Source: Corydoras sp. C115 (lineage: Eukaryota; Chordata; Actinopteri; Siluriformes; Callichthyidae). From it: DNA of 64,000 nt. How positions within the stretch are numbered: the first letter of the stretch is position 1; the number at the start of each line of letters is the position of its first letter. Below the pieces are notes generated by a model, which did not search any database, was not told the origin of the DNA, and saw only the letters and a program-made list of their open reading frames with translations. Both the position numbers and the translations under genes were made by a program. The stretch is from positions 235,001 to 299,000 of the forward strand of contig JAFMOC010000209.1 of NCBI GenBank assembly GCA_019802505.1, given 5' to 3'. This document shows, piece after piece, positions 44,742-56,681 of the stretch.

Positions 44742-44744
<3 letters not shown>
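43739..44744. other. Start of 12.9-kb grid2 intron
   Basis: Donor GTGAGA, then unique AT-rich sequence. No further exon is seen. Confidence 0.6.

Positions 44745-44798
<54 letters not shown>
44745..44798. repeat. (AT)n(AG)n compound microsatellite
   Basis: About 14 AT units followed by 13 AG units, directly left of a Fold-D element. Confidence 0.95.
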
Positions 44799-44799
<1 letters not shown>

Positions 44800-44814
44800 C
44801 GAAGCATTTCTTCT

Positions 44815-45288
44815 ATACAGTGGTACAGTTCCAGTCAAAATTTTGGACACGCCCCCTTTTTCCTCCACTTATGGTCCATGTTCTCAGTTCCACATCCTGT
44901 AAAGATGGACTTTGTAGTTCTACAATTCCAGACTGTAGTCCATATGTTTGTGTTCTACAGTACATATTGTGTACTCTGTTCTAACAGTCAGAACCCCAAT
45001 AGTACCACCATTATTCCTAACCCAGCAGTGTCACTGAGGTGTTTTAATTACTCTATAGCAGCACTGCTGCACTAACCCCTCCTCACCACATCAGTATCAC
45101 TGCAGAACTGACAATAAACAATCCACCACCCAAATGATACCTGTTATGTGATGCTCCTGACCAACAGAGAACAGAGAACCAACAGGGGACTAACAACAAC
45201 ACAGAACACAGATGGACTACAGTCTGGAATTGGGAAAACTACAAAAAAAAAGGGGGCATGTCCAAACTTCTGACCGGTTCTGTACAGA
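44815..45288 (+). mobile_element. Fold-D element with terminal inverted repeats
   Basis: The left end has TACAGTTCCAGTCAAAATTT, TGGACACGCCCCCTTTTT. The right end, reversed, has CTGTACAGAACCGGTCAGAA, TTGGACATGCCCCCTTTTTT. These are terminal inverted repeats of about 40 bp. Internally GATGGACTTTGTAGTTCTAC and ACAGATGGACTACAGTCTGG are also inverted. There is no transposase, so it must move in trans if at all. Confidence 0.82.
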
Positions 45289-45769
45289 TGAATATAAAGC
45301 AGACAGTGATGTCCATGTGGACTTGTCTTTTATTTTTGAGTAAGTATTAGAACCAAAATAAAAATTCTGCTGCAGAGTCCAGATCTCAGGCCAGACCTGT
45401 TTTCTGTACTTATTTAAACGCTCTACTGCTTCGGCCGTTTTACTGAACTGACAACAAAATTCAGCTAATGATGTGAACGGAGCACAAAGGGCTTTTACTT
45501 TAATGAGCTTTTGTTACCTGAATGAAGAATTTAACACCCCCCCCCCTGAAAAAAAAGTGTTCACAGCCCTGTGTACAGTGAACAGCATCTCTAATTCCAC
45601 TGACTGACCTTTGCGGTCTCATGGAAGCCCAATCTTTACTCAGATCCAGAATGTTTGAAGGTGCAGACTTTTATTTTTGGCATTTAGTTTTGCCGTGTGA
45701 TCAGAACGCACCAAGTGATTCTTATCTTCCAAAGCTTTTAGGAAATTTTAGCTGTTAATACATCTGAAA
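45289..45769. other. Unique intronic sequence
   Basis: No gene is recognised. A C-run lies at 45537-45546. Confidence 0.4.
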
Positions 45770-46240
45770 CGCAGTGTGACTCTTGGTGAGGCGCCCTCAA
45801 GTGTCATTGCATTTATGTCACTTGAGGGCGTCACACACTATTAAAAAAAAGATTTGATTCTTTAATGCGTTTATTGAAAACAAAATAATAACCTGGTCTT
45901 CTGTGATGTAATCTAGTCGTTTTTTTTTAATGAACGTTGATCACTAAGTAACAGGATACTGGTTTCTCTAACAATCAAAAACTGCCATCTAGTGGCCAAA
46001 TTACAGAACACAACTCATAAACAGCTGTAACAGGTTTGAGCTGATCAGAAATCAGCTCGCTGTTTATAATAATCTGTATTTAATTATTTAAAATAATGTA
46101 TTGTATATCACACATTGATACGAATGTGAAGCACTCAGAGGTGTGTGTTACTGTTAATGATGTCACTGCTGGACAAACGGCTCAGCCAATCAGATTTAAG
46201 GACTGGAACTACCGCTTTATAATATCCCTTAACAAATAGG
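45770..46240 (+). repeat. Repeat-C, most complete single copy
   Basis: It runs from GCGCCCTCAAGTG through AACAGGATACTGGTTTCTCT, ACTGCCATCTAGTGGCCAAA, GATACGAATGTGAAGCACTC to CAGCCAATCAGATTTAAGGA. A palindromic start, CGCCCTCAAGTG with CACTTGAGGGCG (45792-45831), suggests a fold-back end. Confidence 0.68.
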
Positions 46241-46668
<428 letters not shown>

Positions 46669-47064
46669 ACAGTACCAGTCAGAAGTTAGGACACGCCCCT
46701 TCTTTCTCCATCATCTATCTCCTCCACTTCCCATATAGATGGACTTTGTAGTTTTAAAATTCCAGACTGTAGTCCATCTGTGTTCTGTGTTGTTGTTAGT
46801 CCCCTGTTGGTTCTCTGTTCTCTACTGATCAGGAGCATCACAGAACAGGTATCATTTGGGTGGTGGATTGTTTATTGTCAGTTCTGCAGTGACACTGATG
46901 TGGTGAGGAGGGGTTAGTTTGTAGTTTCATTTCTCCACCTCAGTGACACTGCTGGGATAGGAATAATGCACCGAATTGTAGAACTACAAAGTCCATCTTT
47001 ACAGGAACTGGAACTGAGAACATGGACAATAAGTGGAGCAGAAAGAGGGCGTGTCTAGGGTTTC
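46669..47064 (-). mobile_element. Fold-D element, second copy
   Basis: Begins ACAGTACCAGTCAGAAGTTA, GGACACGCCCC and ends AGAGGGCGTGTCTAGGGTTT. Internally it is in inverted orientation relative to the copy at 44815 (CTGGAACTGAGAACATGGAC at its right end). Confidence 0.78.
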
Positions 47065-47845
47065 CATTTTATTAAATGTGAGTGCAAAAGTATGGAAACC
47101 TTCAGGATTAGCAGATCATTTTCAGGTGTTTAATTAATGGGATGATAATCAGGTGACTGGGACCTGTTTATTTTTTTATTAATGATAACTATCTGATTCT
47201 TATTTTGCTTTGTAAGAGTGAATCAGGAATTAAACATAGATTTCTGAGCACCTTGAGAAGAGGTTGTGGATAGGCAGTTTTTTCTTTTTTAAAACATGCG
47301 TTTTTCTAAAAGCCCAGATCCAGTTGACATTAAAGGAACATTACGATGGATTTAAAACATGACTAAATCATCTGAATCATTTTTTATCATTTATTTTTTA
47401 TCTGCCTCAAGTCTTCAAGATCTGTATTGTTAATTATACATTACACTGGCCTTATATGGTAGTTCTTTAATTATTTAACAGGATTGGAGACACCTCTGAC
47501 ACCATGGGTTCTCATATCATACAGATCTGTTTGGGTCTCATGCATCTGAACTGGACGTGGACAGCGATGTGCTTTGGGAAGAGCTTGTTGTAGTCAGTGT
47601 CTCAGGTGTTTAGAGGGTAACTTTTGGGGTCTTCTGGTGACCTTGCTTGTGGCCGTATCGTTGGTGGCTGACCCCTCCTGAGGAAGATGATAGTGAAGGG
47701 ACCAATTCAAACGTTTTTCATCCGTCTTCTCTTCTGAGGTCCACAGAAATCTGTTTTGTGCCATGATGCACTTCCACAAAAATAAATTCTTAAAAGATTC
47801 ATTTAAAAACATTTAATAAGGTTTTGGGTGAAATTTATGCAGAAA
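47065..47845. other. Intronic sequence, possibly an old DNA transposon
   Basis: GTGCAAAAGTATGGAAACCT at 47082-47101 resembles a transposon end, but no partner is seen. The remainder is unique. Confidence 0.4.
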
Positions 47846-48222
47846 TTCTATAAGGTTCATTCATTCATTCATTATCTCCCGCTTTATCCTCTATTAGGGT
47901 CGCGGTGGGGTTCCCCATGCCCATCCAGGGGAGAACATCTCAGGCGCTGGGCAGATACACCCAGGACAGGATGCCAATCTATCGCTGGGCACACACTCAC
48001 TCACACAGACACACTCTATGTGGGGCAATTTTGAGAATTTAATTGACTTAATCCATGTTTTTGGACTGTGGGAGGAAACCCACAGGAGAACCCGGAGGAA
48101 ACCCACACAGACACGGGGAGAACATGGAAACTCCACCCAGATGGGGATTCGAACTGGGAATCCCTAGCGCTGAGAGGCGAGCGTGCTAACCACTAAGCCA
48201 CCGTGCCGCCCTTCTATAAGGT
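47846..48222 (-). mobile_element. SINE-A, full copy with perfect TSD
   Basis: TTCTATAAGGTT at 47846-47857 and 48211-48222. An 11-bp insertion (CCCACAGGAGA region, 48078-48090) is unique to this copy. Tail (TGAA)n. Confidence 0.94.
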
Positions 48223-48247
48223 TGTTTATATTATTAAGTATAACTGT

Positions 48248-48603
48248 ATCTTTAATGTGGCAGCATGGTGGCTTAGTGTTTGGCATGTTCTCCTCTAAGC
48301 GCTAGGGATTCCCAATTCAAATCCCCATCTGGGTGGAGTTTCCATGTTCTCCCCGCATCCACGTGGGTTTCCTCCGGGTCCTCCGGTTTCCTCCCATAGT
48401 CCAAAAACATGGATCAAGTCAATTGAGTTCTCCAAATTGCCCCATATAGAGTGTGTGTGTGAGTGAGTGTGTGCCCAGTAATAGATTAGCGCCCTGTCCT
48501 GGGTGTATCTGCCCAGCGCCCGAAACCTTCTCCCCTGGATGGGCATGGGGAACCCTCCCCCTGCGACCCTAGTAGATAATGGATGGATGGATCTTTAATG
48601 TGG
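48248..48603 (+). mobile_element. SINE-A, first of a pair sharing one target
   Basis: Flanked by ATCTTTAATGTGG at 48248-48260 and 48591-48603. Main subfamily, box B eroded (CAATTCAAATCC). Confidence 0.93.
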
Positions 48604-48933
48604 CAGCACGGTTGGCATGTTCTCCTCTCAGTGCTGGGGATTCCCGGTTCAAATCCCACTCTTGGTGGAGTTTCCATGTTCTCCCCATGTCTGCATGTGT
48701 TTCTTCCGGGTTCTCCGGTTTCCTCCCACAGCCCAAAAACATGGATCAAGGTCAATTGAATCCTCTAAATTGCCCCATATAGAGTGTTTGTGTGTGTGAG
48801 TGTGTTGGCATACTGTCCTGGGTGTATCTGCCCAGCACCCGGGGCATTCTCCCCTGGACAGGCATCCCCCACCCATCCCAAACCTAGTAGAGGATTAAGC
48901 TGAAGATAGTAGATGGATGTATCTTTAATGTGG
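48591..48933 (+). mobile_element. SINE-A, second of a pair sharing one target
   Basis: The same 13-bp word occurs again at 48921-48933. The copy lacks box A (GCAGCACGGTTGGCATG) and differs from its neighbour at many sites, e.g. CCACTCTTGGTGG and GGCATTCTCCCCTGGACAGG. Confidence 0.92.
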
Positions 48934-49654
48934 TGTAAAATTTATTCTATGTAGGTACCGGTTCTAGATGTCAGTTAGTAACTCTTATAAGTACTAGAGT
49001 TCTGTTTTGGTCTGTGCATCTTCTTAACATATCATTTTACCTTTACTGTAAGTAAACACCAGATGACCTTCCTGCATGTTTAGACTTTCTATCTTACCGC
49101 ACGTTCTGACCGACGGTGCATGAGTTACATATTGCTGTAAACAAGCTGACGTTCTACGAACTCCAGAGTAAGAACCAGTGACCGCTGATCTGATTAGTAA
49201 CCATAAGATAAAATGCTAATTGAATTTCTTCTAAGCATTGTTGAAGTAGCTTGCAGAAGGCTGACCGTCACTCTTGAACATCCCAACTCCTGCGGTGCGT
49301 TCACGCCGAGGCCGGTTCCGTCGTCAGAGCACTCTTCCAGAAGGTTCCCTCAGACTTGCAGCTTGGCAGGAGACCGATACAAACCATAAACCGTTTCAGA
49401 GACCCACCGATGAGCACGCAGTTCACGGTCGGACGCTCACTTAGCTTTTTAGCAGTCGGCAGACGGCAAAGAGATCAAAGCCAAGCCGTCCACTGAGCTC
49501 ATTGTGATGGAGCGGCGGTGGTGTTTCGGACGTCGGGGATCCTCATCAGTGCACGTTGGCTGTTGCTCAATAGCTCTAGTTTCCATTGTCTGCATCTTTT
49601 CATTCATAAGTATATAGCAGCCTAACTATTAAACACATTACTAACTTGCACTTG
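48934..49654. other. Unique intronic sequence
   Basis: A CpG-richer stretch at 49290-49560. No exon is recognised. Confidence 0.4.
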
Positions 49655-49824
49655 AATGACCAAAAGTTTGTGTACAGCCACAATGTGTGGAGAGCTTTCC
49701 ATGTGCACAAAGCAAAGAGGAGCCTGAAGACCTTCAGCCCTCTGGTCTCAACCCCATGGGACACTTTTGGGCTGAAATGGAAACCATACAAATTGGTGCA
49801 AGTGCACATACTTTTGGTCGCAAT
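49655..49824 (+). mobile_element. Deleted Tc1-like element
   Basis: Ends TGACCAAAAGTTTGTGTAC (49657-49675) and GTGCACATACTTTTGGTCG (49802-49820) are inverted repeats of a common fish Tc1 type. Between them a relic reads GLNPMGHFWAEME, matching the DLNPIEHLWDELE block of the transposase. Only about 170 bp remain of an element normally above 1 kb. Confidence 0.78.
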
Positions 49825-50616
49825 AAAGCCTGCTGTCTTTTTTACATCGAAGTAGAGCTTGCGTTTGTGTCTCTGTCTCTTACACAACGTATATTGTATA
49901 ACGTACAGTGTGTATGTTGGCTGAATTCTAATGCCTCTTTCAGCTTGTGAAGAAGCTCTCTGTGCTGTCAGAAGGCGCTCAGATGTTTTCTTTACAATTG
50001 AGTCTTCTGACAGTAACGAGGGAACAGTCAGTCATTTAAAGGGGATTAAAGCACATTAGGGATGTCCCGTTGTCCCATTCTGCTAATACAGGGATATTCT
50101 AATGGCTTTCAGCATCAACTATTTAAGACTTTCATGAGATTCGTCTTTGGTCTCTGCACTACTTTTCCATAAATTGTGATTCTGCTGAACAGGACAAGCC
50201 GCAGCAGGAGTTTAAAACGAAATTAAAATCCATATTGTTACTGTGATAAAAAGCCATGCAGTTTTAAAGTTAAAGCCATGAATTTGCAAGTTCAGTGGAA
50301 CTCCTGTTTCATTGCAATCAGTGAAATCCGGAATCGATGAAACCCGAGGCACCGCTTTCCATTTAAATCAGTGTGAATCCATTTAATTCATTCTAGAGAC
50401 TTCAAAATACAAACAAGCTAAATCTAAAAAAATTTATTTTTCAAAAACCACCTCTATATCGTGTTAAATTATTTTATCCTAAATTAATTCTGCTTGTGAA
50501 GTTTAAAATTTAGTAGAAAATGGGCAATTTATCCATAAAAAATATTTATTATCACTAATTAGGTAAATTATTTAATTGATTCATGTGTTGTCATCGATGA
50601 TGAACAATTTTTGAAG
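49825..50616. other. Unique intronic sequence
   Basis: No gene or repeat family is recognised. AT-rich after 50400. Confidence 0.4.
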
Positions 50617-50885
50617 GGTTCCCCATGACCATCCAGGGGAGAACATTTCGGGCACTGGGCAGATACACCCAGGACAGGGCGCCAATCTATCACTGGATAC
50701 ACACACTCATTCACACAAACACATTTGGGGCATGGGGCAATTTGGAGAATTCAATTGACCTTGATCCATGTTTTTGGACTGTGGGAGGAAACTGGAGAAC
50801 CCGGTGGAAACCCATGCGGACACGGGGAGAACATGGAAACTCCACCCAGATTGGGATTCGAACCAGATATCCCTAGCCCTCAGAG
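50617..50885 (-). mobile_element. SINE-A, tail lost
   Basis: Starts at GGGTTCCCCATGACCATCC with no tetranucleotide tail, ends in a worn head (CCTAGCCCTCAGAGGCTAAG). Confidence 0.86.
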
Positions 50886-51820
50886 GCTAAGCCTCGTGTA
50901 TAATACTAAAAAAATTTATTATATATAACAGTATTTTATATTATTGAATATAAAAGGATATAAAAGACTAATGTAAATAGAAAATGAACGTTTTAACAGA
51001 ACGGCATTCACACTTCATTATCTTTGACATCTTTGACTAACTTTGACATCTTTAGACTCTGCTTGTAAGCACATTAACGTCTTTCGCTACCTTAATCTTC
51101 TTCGTCGCTTCCTTTTTTGCAACTTTCCGTACACATGGTTAATTTCAATGCCGCTCTCGTATTTTTAAGATTGAATTTTCTTTGTTGGGCTGCTGGATCT
51201 GGAAACTTTTATTTTTTCAGTCCCATGATAAATGTAAAGCGTTAACATCCCCGTTACTGTGCAGGGCAACACTTAACTTGTCACTGTGACTGGTGACATT
51301 AATATTGATACCAGATCTGGCCTGAGCGAGATGAGGGACATTTTTTCGGGACAGCCCTAATGCACATCGTGATAAATCAGCTATGTGTTCAGTCTTTGTG
51401 TCATTTGCCTGAAGATTGAAAAACTGTCTTGATGTCTGCCATTGTTGTTGTGATTCCGTGGGGCTCACGCAGTTCCTCACTAACGTTTTAAAAGGATTTT
51501 AAAATCCAGAGGGAGGAGTTTTCCCGAGGCTGCTGAGCGCTACACAATCACGTGTTGATCATGTCTAAACTCTTAATGTGTCAGAAACGACTTTTAAAAA
51601 AAGGCCCCAGGTAAAGCCACACAGTTCCGTTGAGTTTTGTTGAGGGGGTTCAACTTTTTTAAATACTTACCGTCTCACCATTCCAGGTTTCTGGAACGTT
51701 GGAATCATTGGACTTTAAAAACAGAACCTCAGAAGCTCTATGTGCTGACTGTTTTGTTTGTTGTCTCTTTCTACTCATCCCCCAACTCTCTTTGAAAACA
51801 AATTACCTTCTCCTCGTCCT
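50886..51820. other. Unique intronic sequence
   Basis: An 87-codon open frame on the minus strand (51217-51480) has no domain I recognise. Confidence 0.4.
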
Positions 51821-52145
51821 TTCATCCGCCCGCTCCATCTGTCCATCCGTCCCGCCATCGTCCCGTTGGGTTGCGGTCTGCTGCCACGGCAGACGCAGGC
51901 CGACGGGCCGTCCGCCGGCTCGGATGAGCCGTGCCATGAGCCGCGGAGTGACATCACGCTCACGCTCAGGCCCTCATCCAATCACCTCTCGTCTGCATGC
52001 TGCGCCCCGCCTCTGGACTCCAGCCTACGCCACACGTTCGCTATCCCATCGCGAAGCGTCTTCTGCCAACACTGAGCTGCCTTCTCTCTCCTCATGCACC
52101 ACGCTTCCAGCCCACGTAGGTAGCGGCGTCCTGCGGTACAGATAA
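51821..52145. other. CpG-rich intronic segment of unknown role
   Basis: GC and CpG content rise sharply (GCCGACGGGCCGTCCGCCGG, 51898-51917, itself a hairpin-forming sequence). Open frames exist on both strands, but none shows family features or exon borders I can defend. Confidence 0.45.
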
Positions 52146-52530
52146 ACACCACGTCCCGGTTCAGTGAGGACTCAGACTTTTATTCCAGTGTGAGATCAGG
52201 ACTTTACTTCTGCAGGAGCTTCTGTTGAAGAGATTTAGGAAAAGCACCGCTTCAATACAAACCCATTACCTTCAACTTCAGAAACAGAACGTACTTTGGT
52301 TTTTTATGTTGTATGAACGACGAGGCCAATTGATTACTTTTTCCCTTAAAAAGACAAACATATTACAGTTTCAGGATATATTTCCACTGATAATTTACAG
52401 TTAATCTCAAGTTTAAGTTCATTTATTAATCTAGTTATCTAGTGCGCCGAGCCTGAACTCCCAAAGAGCAAGTCAAAGCAACAGCGGCAAAAATAAAAAC
52501 CTCCCTGTTAAGTTGTTTTTAAAGAAGAGT
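52146..52530. other. Unique intronic sequence
   Basis: Nothing is recognised. Confidence 0.4.
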
Positions 52531-52891
52531 CTTTGTGAGGGGGCGGCACGGTGGCTTAGTGTTTAGCATGTTCTCCTCTTAGCACTAGGGATTCCTGGTT
52601 CGAATCCCAATCTGGGTTGAGTTTCCATGTTCTCCCCGTGTCCACGTGGGTTTCCTCCGGATTCTCCGGTTTCCTCCCACAGTCCAAAAACATGGATTAA
52701 GGTCAATTGAATTCTCCAAATTGCCCCATATAGAGTGTGTGTGTGAGTGAGTGTGTGTCCAGTGATAGATTGGCACCCTGTCCTGGGTGTATCTGCCCAG
52801 TGCCCGAAACGTTCTCCCCTGGATGGGCATGAGGAACCCCCCTGTCGTAGAGGATAGAGCGGAAGATAATGGATGGATGGACTTTGTGAGG
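52531..52891 (+). mobile_element. SINE-A, full copy with TSD
   Basis: CTTTGTGAGG at 52531-52540 and 52882-52891. Box A TGGCTTAGTGT, tail GGATGGATGG. Confidence 0.93.
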
Positions 52892-53502
52892 ACCGAGGCT
52901 CAGTAGGGGACAGTGTTACCTCCTGTTAAAATCTACTTACACTTTAAGCCAAAAACTACAACTTTAAGCCATAAATACTTTTTAAAATGCTTCCGTGACC
53001 TGTACTACTTTAAAAGGTCACTCACCCGTTACCTTTTGGCCGACCAGTTTGGGGTCCGCTTCTCAGTACCCCAGTGGTGCAAAATATTCCAACTTTTAAA
53101 ATCAAATGCTTTATTTGGGAAACCCGAAGCTACAATCGAAATCGAACCTTCAGATCTATTTATATTTATGTTATTTTTGGTCAGTTTGCAGATGCTTCTA
53201 TCCAAATCGAACTCGCTTCATCTCTGGAGTGATAAGGGTGAAGCCCTTTGCTCAAGATCCCACAGTGGAAACTTCAGTGAACTCGACCATAACCCAAAAC
53301 TTAAACCCACGATGTTAACAGAGAACCTAGGAAATAAAATATATACAAAATATGCTGTTTATATAATTACATCTGAATGTAAGGTCTAAGAAATAAAGTC
53401 TGAAACGCTAACCTTTGATCTCAAACTTGAATGGCTTCAGTGCAGAGAAAAAGCTGGAATGGATTGGCTTCACTGTTCTAACACTGTTAAAATCAACACT
53501 GA
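52892..53502. other. Intronic sequence with an old SINE-like piece
   Basis: 53180-53290 (GCAGATGCTTCTATCCAAAT, CCTTTGCTCAAGATCCCACA) reads like a worn SINE/LINE tail in mixed order. No exon is recognised. Confidence 0.4.
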
Positions 53503-53712
53503 GGGCATAGTAGCTCAGTAGTCATGGCATTGGGCTATCAGTCTGAAGGTTGGGGGTTCAAATCCCAGCTCCACTGAAGTTACCAATGTGGGTCCTTGAG
53601 CAAGACCCTTAACCCTCATTGCTCCAGGGATGTTGTGATGAACCCTGTGCTCACCTTGTAAGTCGCTTTGGATAAAGGCGTCCAATAAATGACCTAATGT
53701 AATGTAAAATGT
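53503..53712 (+). mobile_element. SINE-B, full copy
   Basis: Box A GTAGCTCAGTAG, box B GGTTCAAATCC, core GCAAGACCCTTAACCCTCAT, tail TAAGTCGCTTTGGATAAAGG and an AATGTAATGTAAAATGTA end. Confidence 0.88.
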
Positions 53713-54408
53713 AGTGTATGCAAAGTGTGTGTGTGAATAAAATTCAGATCAACTTAATCATCAACGCCACACTTACCCGATCAGATCAAATGTAAAATTC
53801 TGGAGAACACTGGTTCTATGTTCTCATGGCTACTGTGGCATAAAACAGCAAAGCTGGATATTATTATTTATTAACAGTTTCCATGTGATAACTGAACACA
53901 GAACAAACAGTAGGACTTTTAAACACACACTAAACAGTTAACTATGTCAACTAAACAGCTACAGAACAACCTTAAAGCAGCCAGAACAGAAAGTTCAATA
54001 AGCTCTGAACTAGAACATTATCCTCTGAGGAGTAAATTAAACATCACAAAGAATCATCACAAAGGCTCAGAATAAATAATAATGTGGGGCTATGATGTAG
54101 AAATTTTAATTACTAGATTATTTAACCCTTTTCTTTACAGTACGAATAGAACTGTTTGGGATGGAGTGAATTAGAACCGTACACTATCAAAGTTGCACTG
54201 TTTTAAAGGATTTTGCTAACAGATGAGGTTACTGTGGTTCTAAAGGATTAGTGTTTTAAAGCTGGATTACTACTCATTACTTTGTTTAGTTTAATTTTGT
54301 TTAATTGGAATGGTTCAGTAGTCATTAGATCAGACTGACAGCTCAACAAGCCAATCAGCTCCCTCAGAGCATGAGTCTCATTAATAACACAAACTGATTA
54401 AAGGTGCT
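53713..54408. other. Unique intronic sequence
   Basis: Nothing is recognised. Confidence 0.4.
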
Positions 54409-55498
54409 TCACCGCACCAAAAGACCCACTCGGCTTCACTGCACCATCAACAGACCCACTCTGCACCATCAACAGACCCACTCTGCTTCACTGCACCATC
54501 AACAGATCCATTCTGCTTCACTGCACCATCAATAAACCCCCACTCTGCACCACCGCACCAACAGACCCACTCTGCTTCACTGCACCATCAACAGACCCAC
54601 TCTGCACCATCAACAGACCCACTCTGCTTCACTGCACCATCAACAGATCCATTCTGCTTCACTGCACCATCAATAAACCCCCACTCTGCACCACCGCACC
54701 AACAGACCCACTCTGCTTCACTGCACCATCAATAAACCCCCACTCTGCACCACCGCACCAACAGACCCACTCTGCTTCACTGCACCATCAATAAACCCCC
54801 ACTCTGCACCACCGCACCATCAACAGACCCACTCTGCACCATCAACAGACCCACTCTGCTTCACTGCACCATCAATAAACCCCCACTCTGCACCACCGCA
54901 CCAACAGACCCACTCTGCTTCACTGCACCATCAATAAACCCCCACTCTGCACCACCGCACCAACAGACCCACTCTGCTTCACTGCACCATCAATAAACCC
55001 CCACTCTGCCCCACCGCACCATCAACAGACCCACTCTGCTTCACTGCACCATCAATAAACCCCCACTCTGCACCACCGCACCATCAACAGACCCACTCTG
55101 CTTCACTGCACCATCAATAAACCCCCACTGCACCACCACACCATCTACAGACCCACTCTGCTTCACTGCACAATCAGCAGACCCACTCTGCACCATCAAC
55201 AGACCCACTCTGCTTCACCGCACCATCTACAGACCCACTCTGCACCACAGCACCTTCAACAGACCCACTCTGCACCACCGCAACATCAACAGACCCACTC
55301 TGCACCACTATCAACAGACCCACTCTGCACCACCGCAACATCAACAGACCCACTCTGCACCACTATCAACAGACCCACTCTGCACCACCGCAACATCAAC
55401 AGACCCACTCTGCACCACCATCAACAGACCCACTTTGCACCACTGCAACATCAACAGACCCACTCTGCACCACCATGCCATTAACACACCCCCACTTT
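54409..55498. repeat. CCCACTCTGC minisatellite, about 1.1 kb
   Basis: Two unit types: ACAGACCCACTCTGCTTCAC plus TGCACCATCA (30 bp) and ATAAACCCCCACTCTGCACC plus ACCGCACCA (29 bp). In the middle (54530-55130) they alternate as a higher-order pair. Toward the right end (55190-55490) a shorter ACCATCAACAGACCCACTCT variant takes over. It lies 1.2 kb before the last grid2 exon. Confidence 0.94.
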
Positions 55499-56681
55499 TA
55501 GAGAGAGAGAGACATTTTTTCTGTTGATTGGTGCTGACAGACCCGTTTGCTTTAATGCAGCGAAAAAAATACATTGAACTAAAGTCTAAAGACTTAATTT
55601 TTGGTAAATGAATCAGGACACTCACTCATCTGATTAAAATTCCATTCATTAAAATACATGACCTTTCTTTCATTTTCAAATTATTTGCTAATAAGTTAAA
55701 AAATCAAATGGAATGAAATATTCTAAAGCCTTTTATCATGTGTTAGCTTTTGGGGGGTTTGTGTACATTTTAGGACTTGTCTCAAAATTAAATGACTTCA
55801 TAAAACTAAATATTTCCTAACTTTTAAGGATCACTGCGAACAAATTCATAAAAGGCGCAAAACCACAAAACCAAAAACACAATGTTCCCAAATGGCTCGG
55901 TATGCTGTAGAGTCAATCTGATCCAATACTGCATTAATAATCAGTGTTATAATCAGAGTGTATGTGGCCATGCTTTTAAACATATAGTGTAAACATGATG
56001 TGCAAACCTTTATAGACTCTTTAATTCAGAGATCAGATTGCGACTTTAGATTATACAATAATACAAAAAAGGGGGGGGGGGGGGGGCGCAACATCAAAGA
56101 CAATCAGGTTTGATGATTTTACAGTATAGTTGGTTTTCTTCATAACTACTGACATGATGTTATCATTTGTAAGTCGCTTTGAATAAAAGCGTCTGCTAAA
56201 CGACTAAATGTAAATTCATTTGCAATTCTCAGCGCAGTGCGCATTTAAAGCCGAACGATAGAACAAAGCATGTTTTCGGTTCTGTAAAACGATGCTTGTT
56301 GCTGGATCCATCTGCCTCGTCCGTGTTCATCCTTTATTCTTTTGTGTTTTTTATTCAACTCCTGCTGCTCATCCGTCACCTAAACATCATCTAATATACC
56401 GCGTTCTATCTGCTCACATCTCCTCACGGCCATCGCCTCATCATCTCATCATTTCACCATCTCACCTCTGCTTCTCGCTGCACCCACCGCATCCTCCTAC
56501 ACTTTATTTAAATCGTACACCCCCAAATTTCCTCACTTTCCTCACTTTCCTGTAACAACCCTCAATCCTCCTCCTCTTCTCTCTCTCTGTCTTTCGCTTG
56601 CTCTTTCCTTATTGCTTCCTATTCTCCCCCCTTCCTTCCTTCTACCCCCCACCCCACTCCACCCTGACTCCTTTTTCTTAG
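55499..56681. other. End of intron before the last grid2 exon
   Basis: AT-rich, then a G-run at 56070-56086. A SINE-B 3' tail scrap at 56165-56210 (AAGTCGCTTTGAATAAAAGC). A long pyrimidine-rich tract from about 56540 leads to the acceptor TTCTTAG at 56675-56681. Confidence 0.65.

Noticed and set aside
51217..51480. An 87-codon minus-strand frame (FFNLQANDTKTE) as a possible LINE RT piece
   Set aside because: Only a faint likeness to the region after the RT palm; no surrounding LINE sequence could be aligned.
51699..52145. A 148-codon plus-strand frame in the CpG-rich segment
   Set aside because: Low-information Ser/Arg/Pro-rich translation explained by GC content; no splice sites that join grid2 in frame were evident.
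52913..53389. A 158-codon plus-strand frame
   Set aside because: AT-rich, partly over an old SINE-like tail, no domain or exon signals.
54409..55498. CRISPR-like regular spacing of repeats
   Set aside because: Spacers are not unique, units grade into each other, and this is a vertebrate genome. It is a minisatellite.
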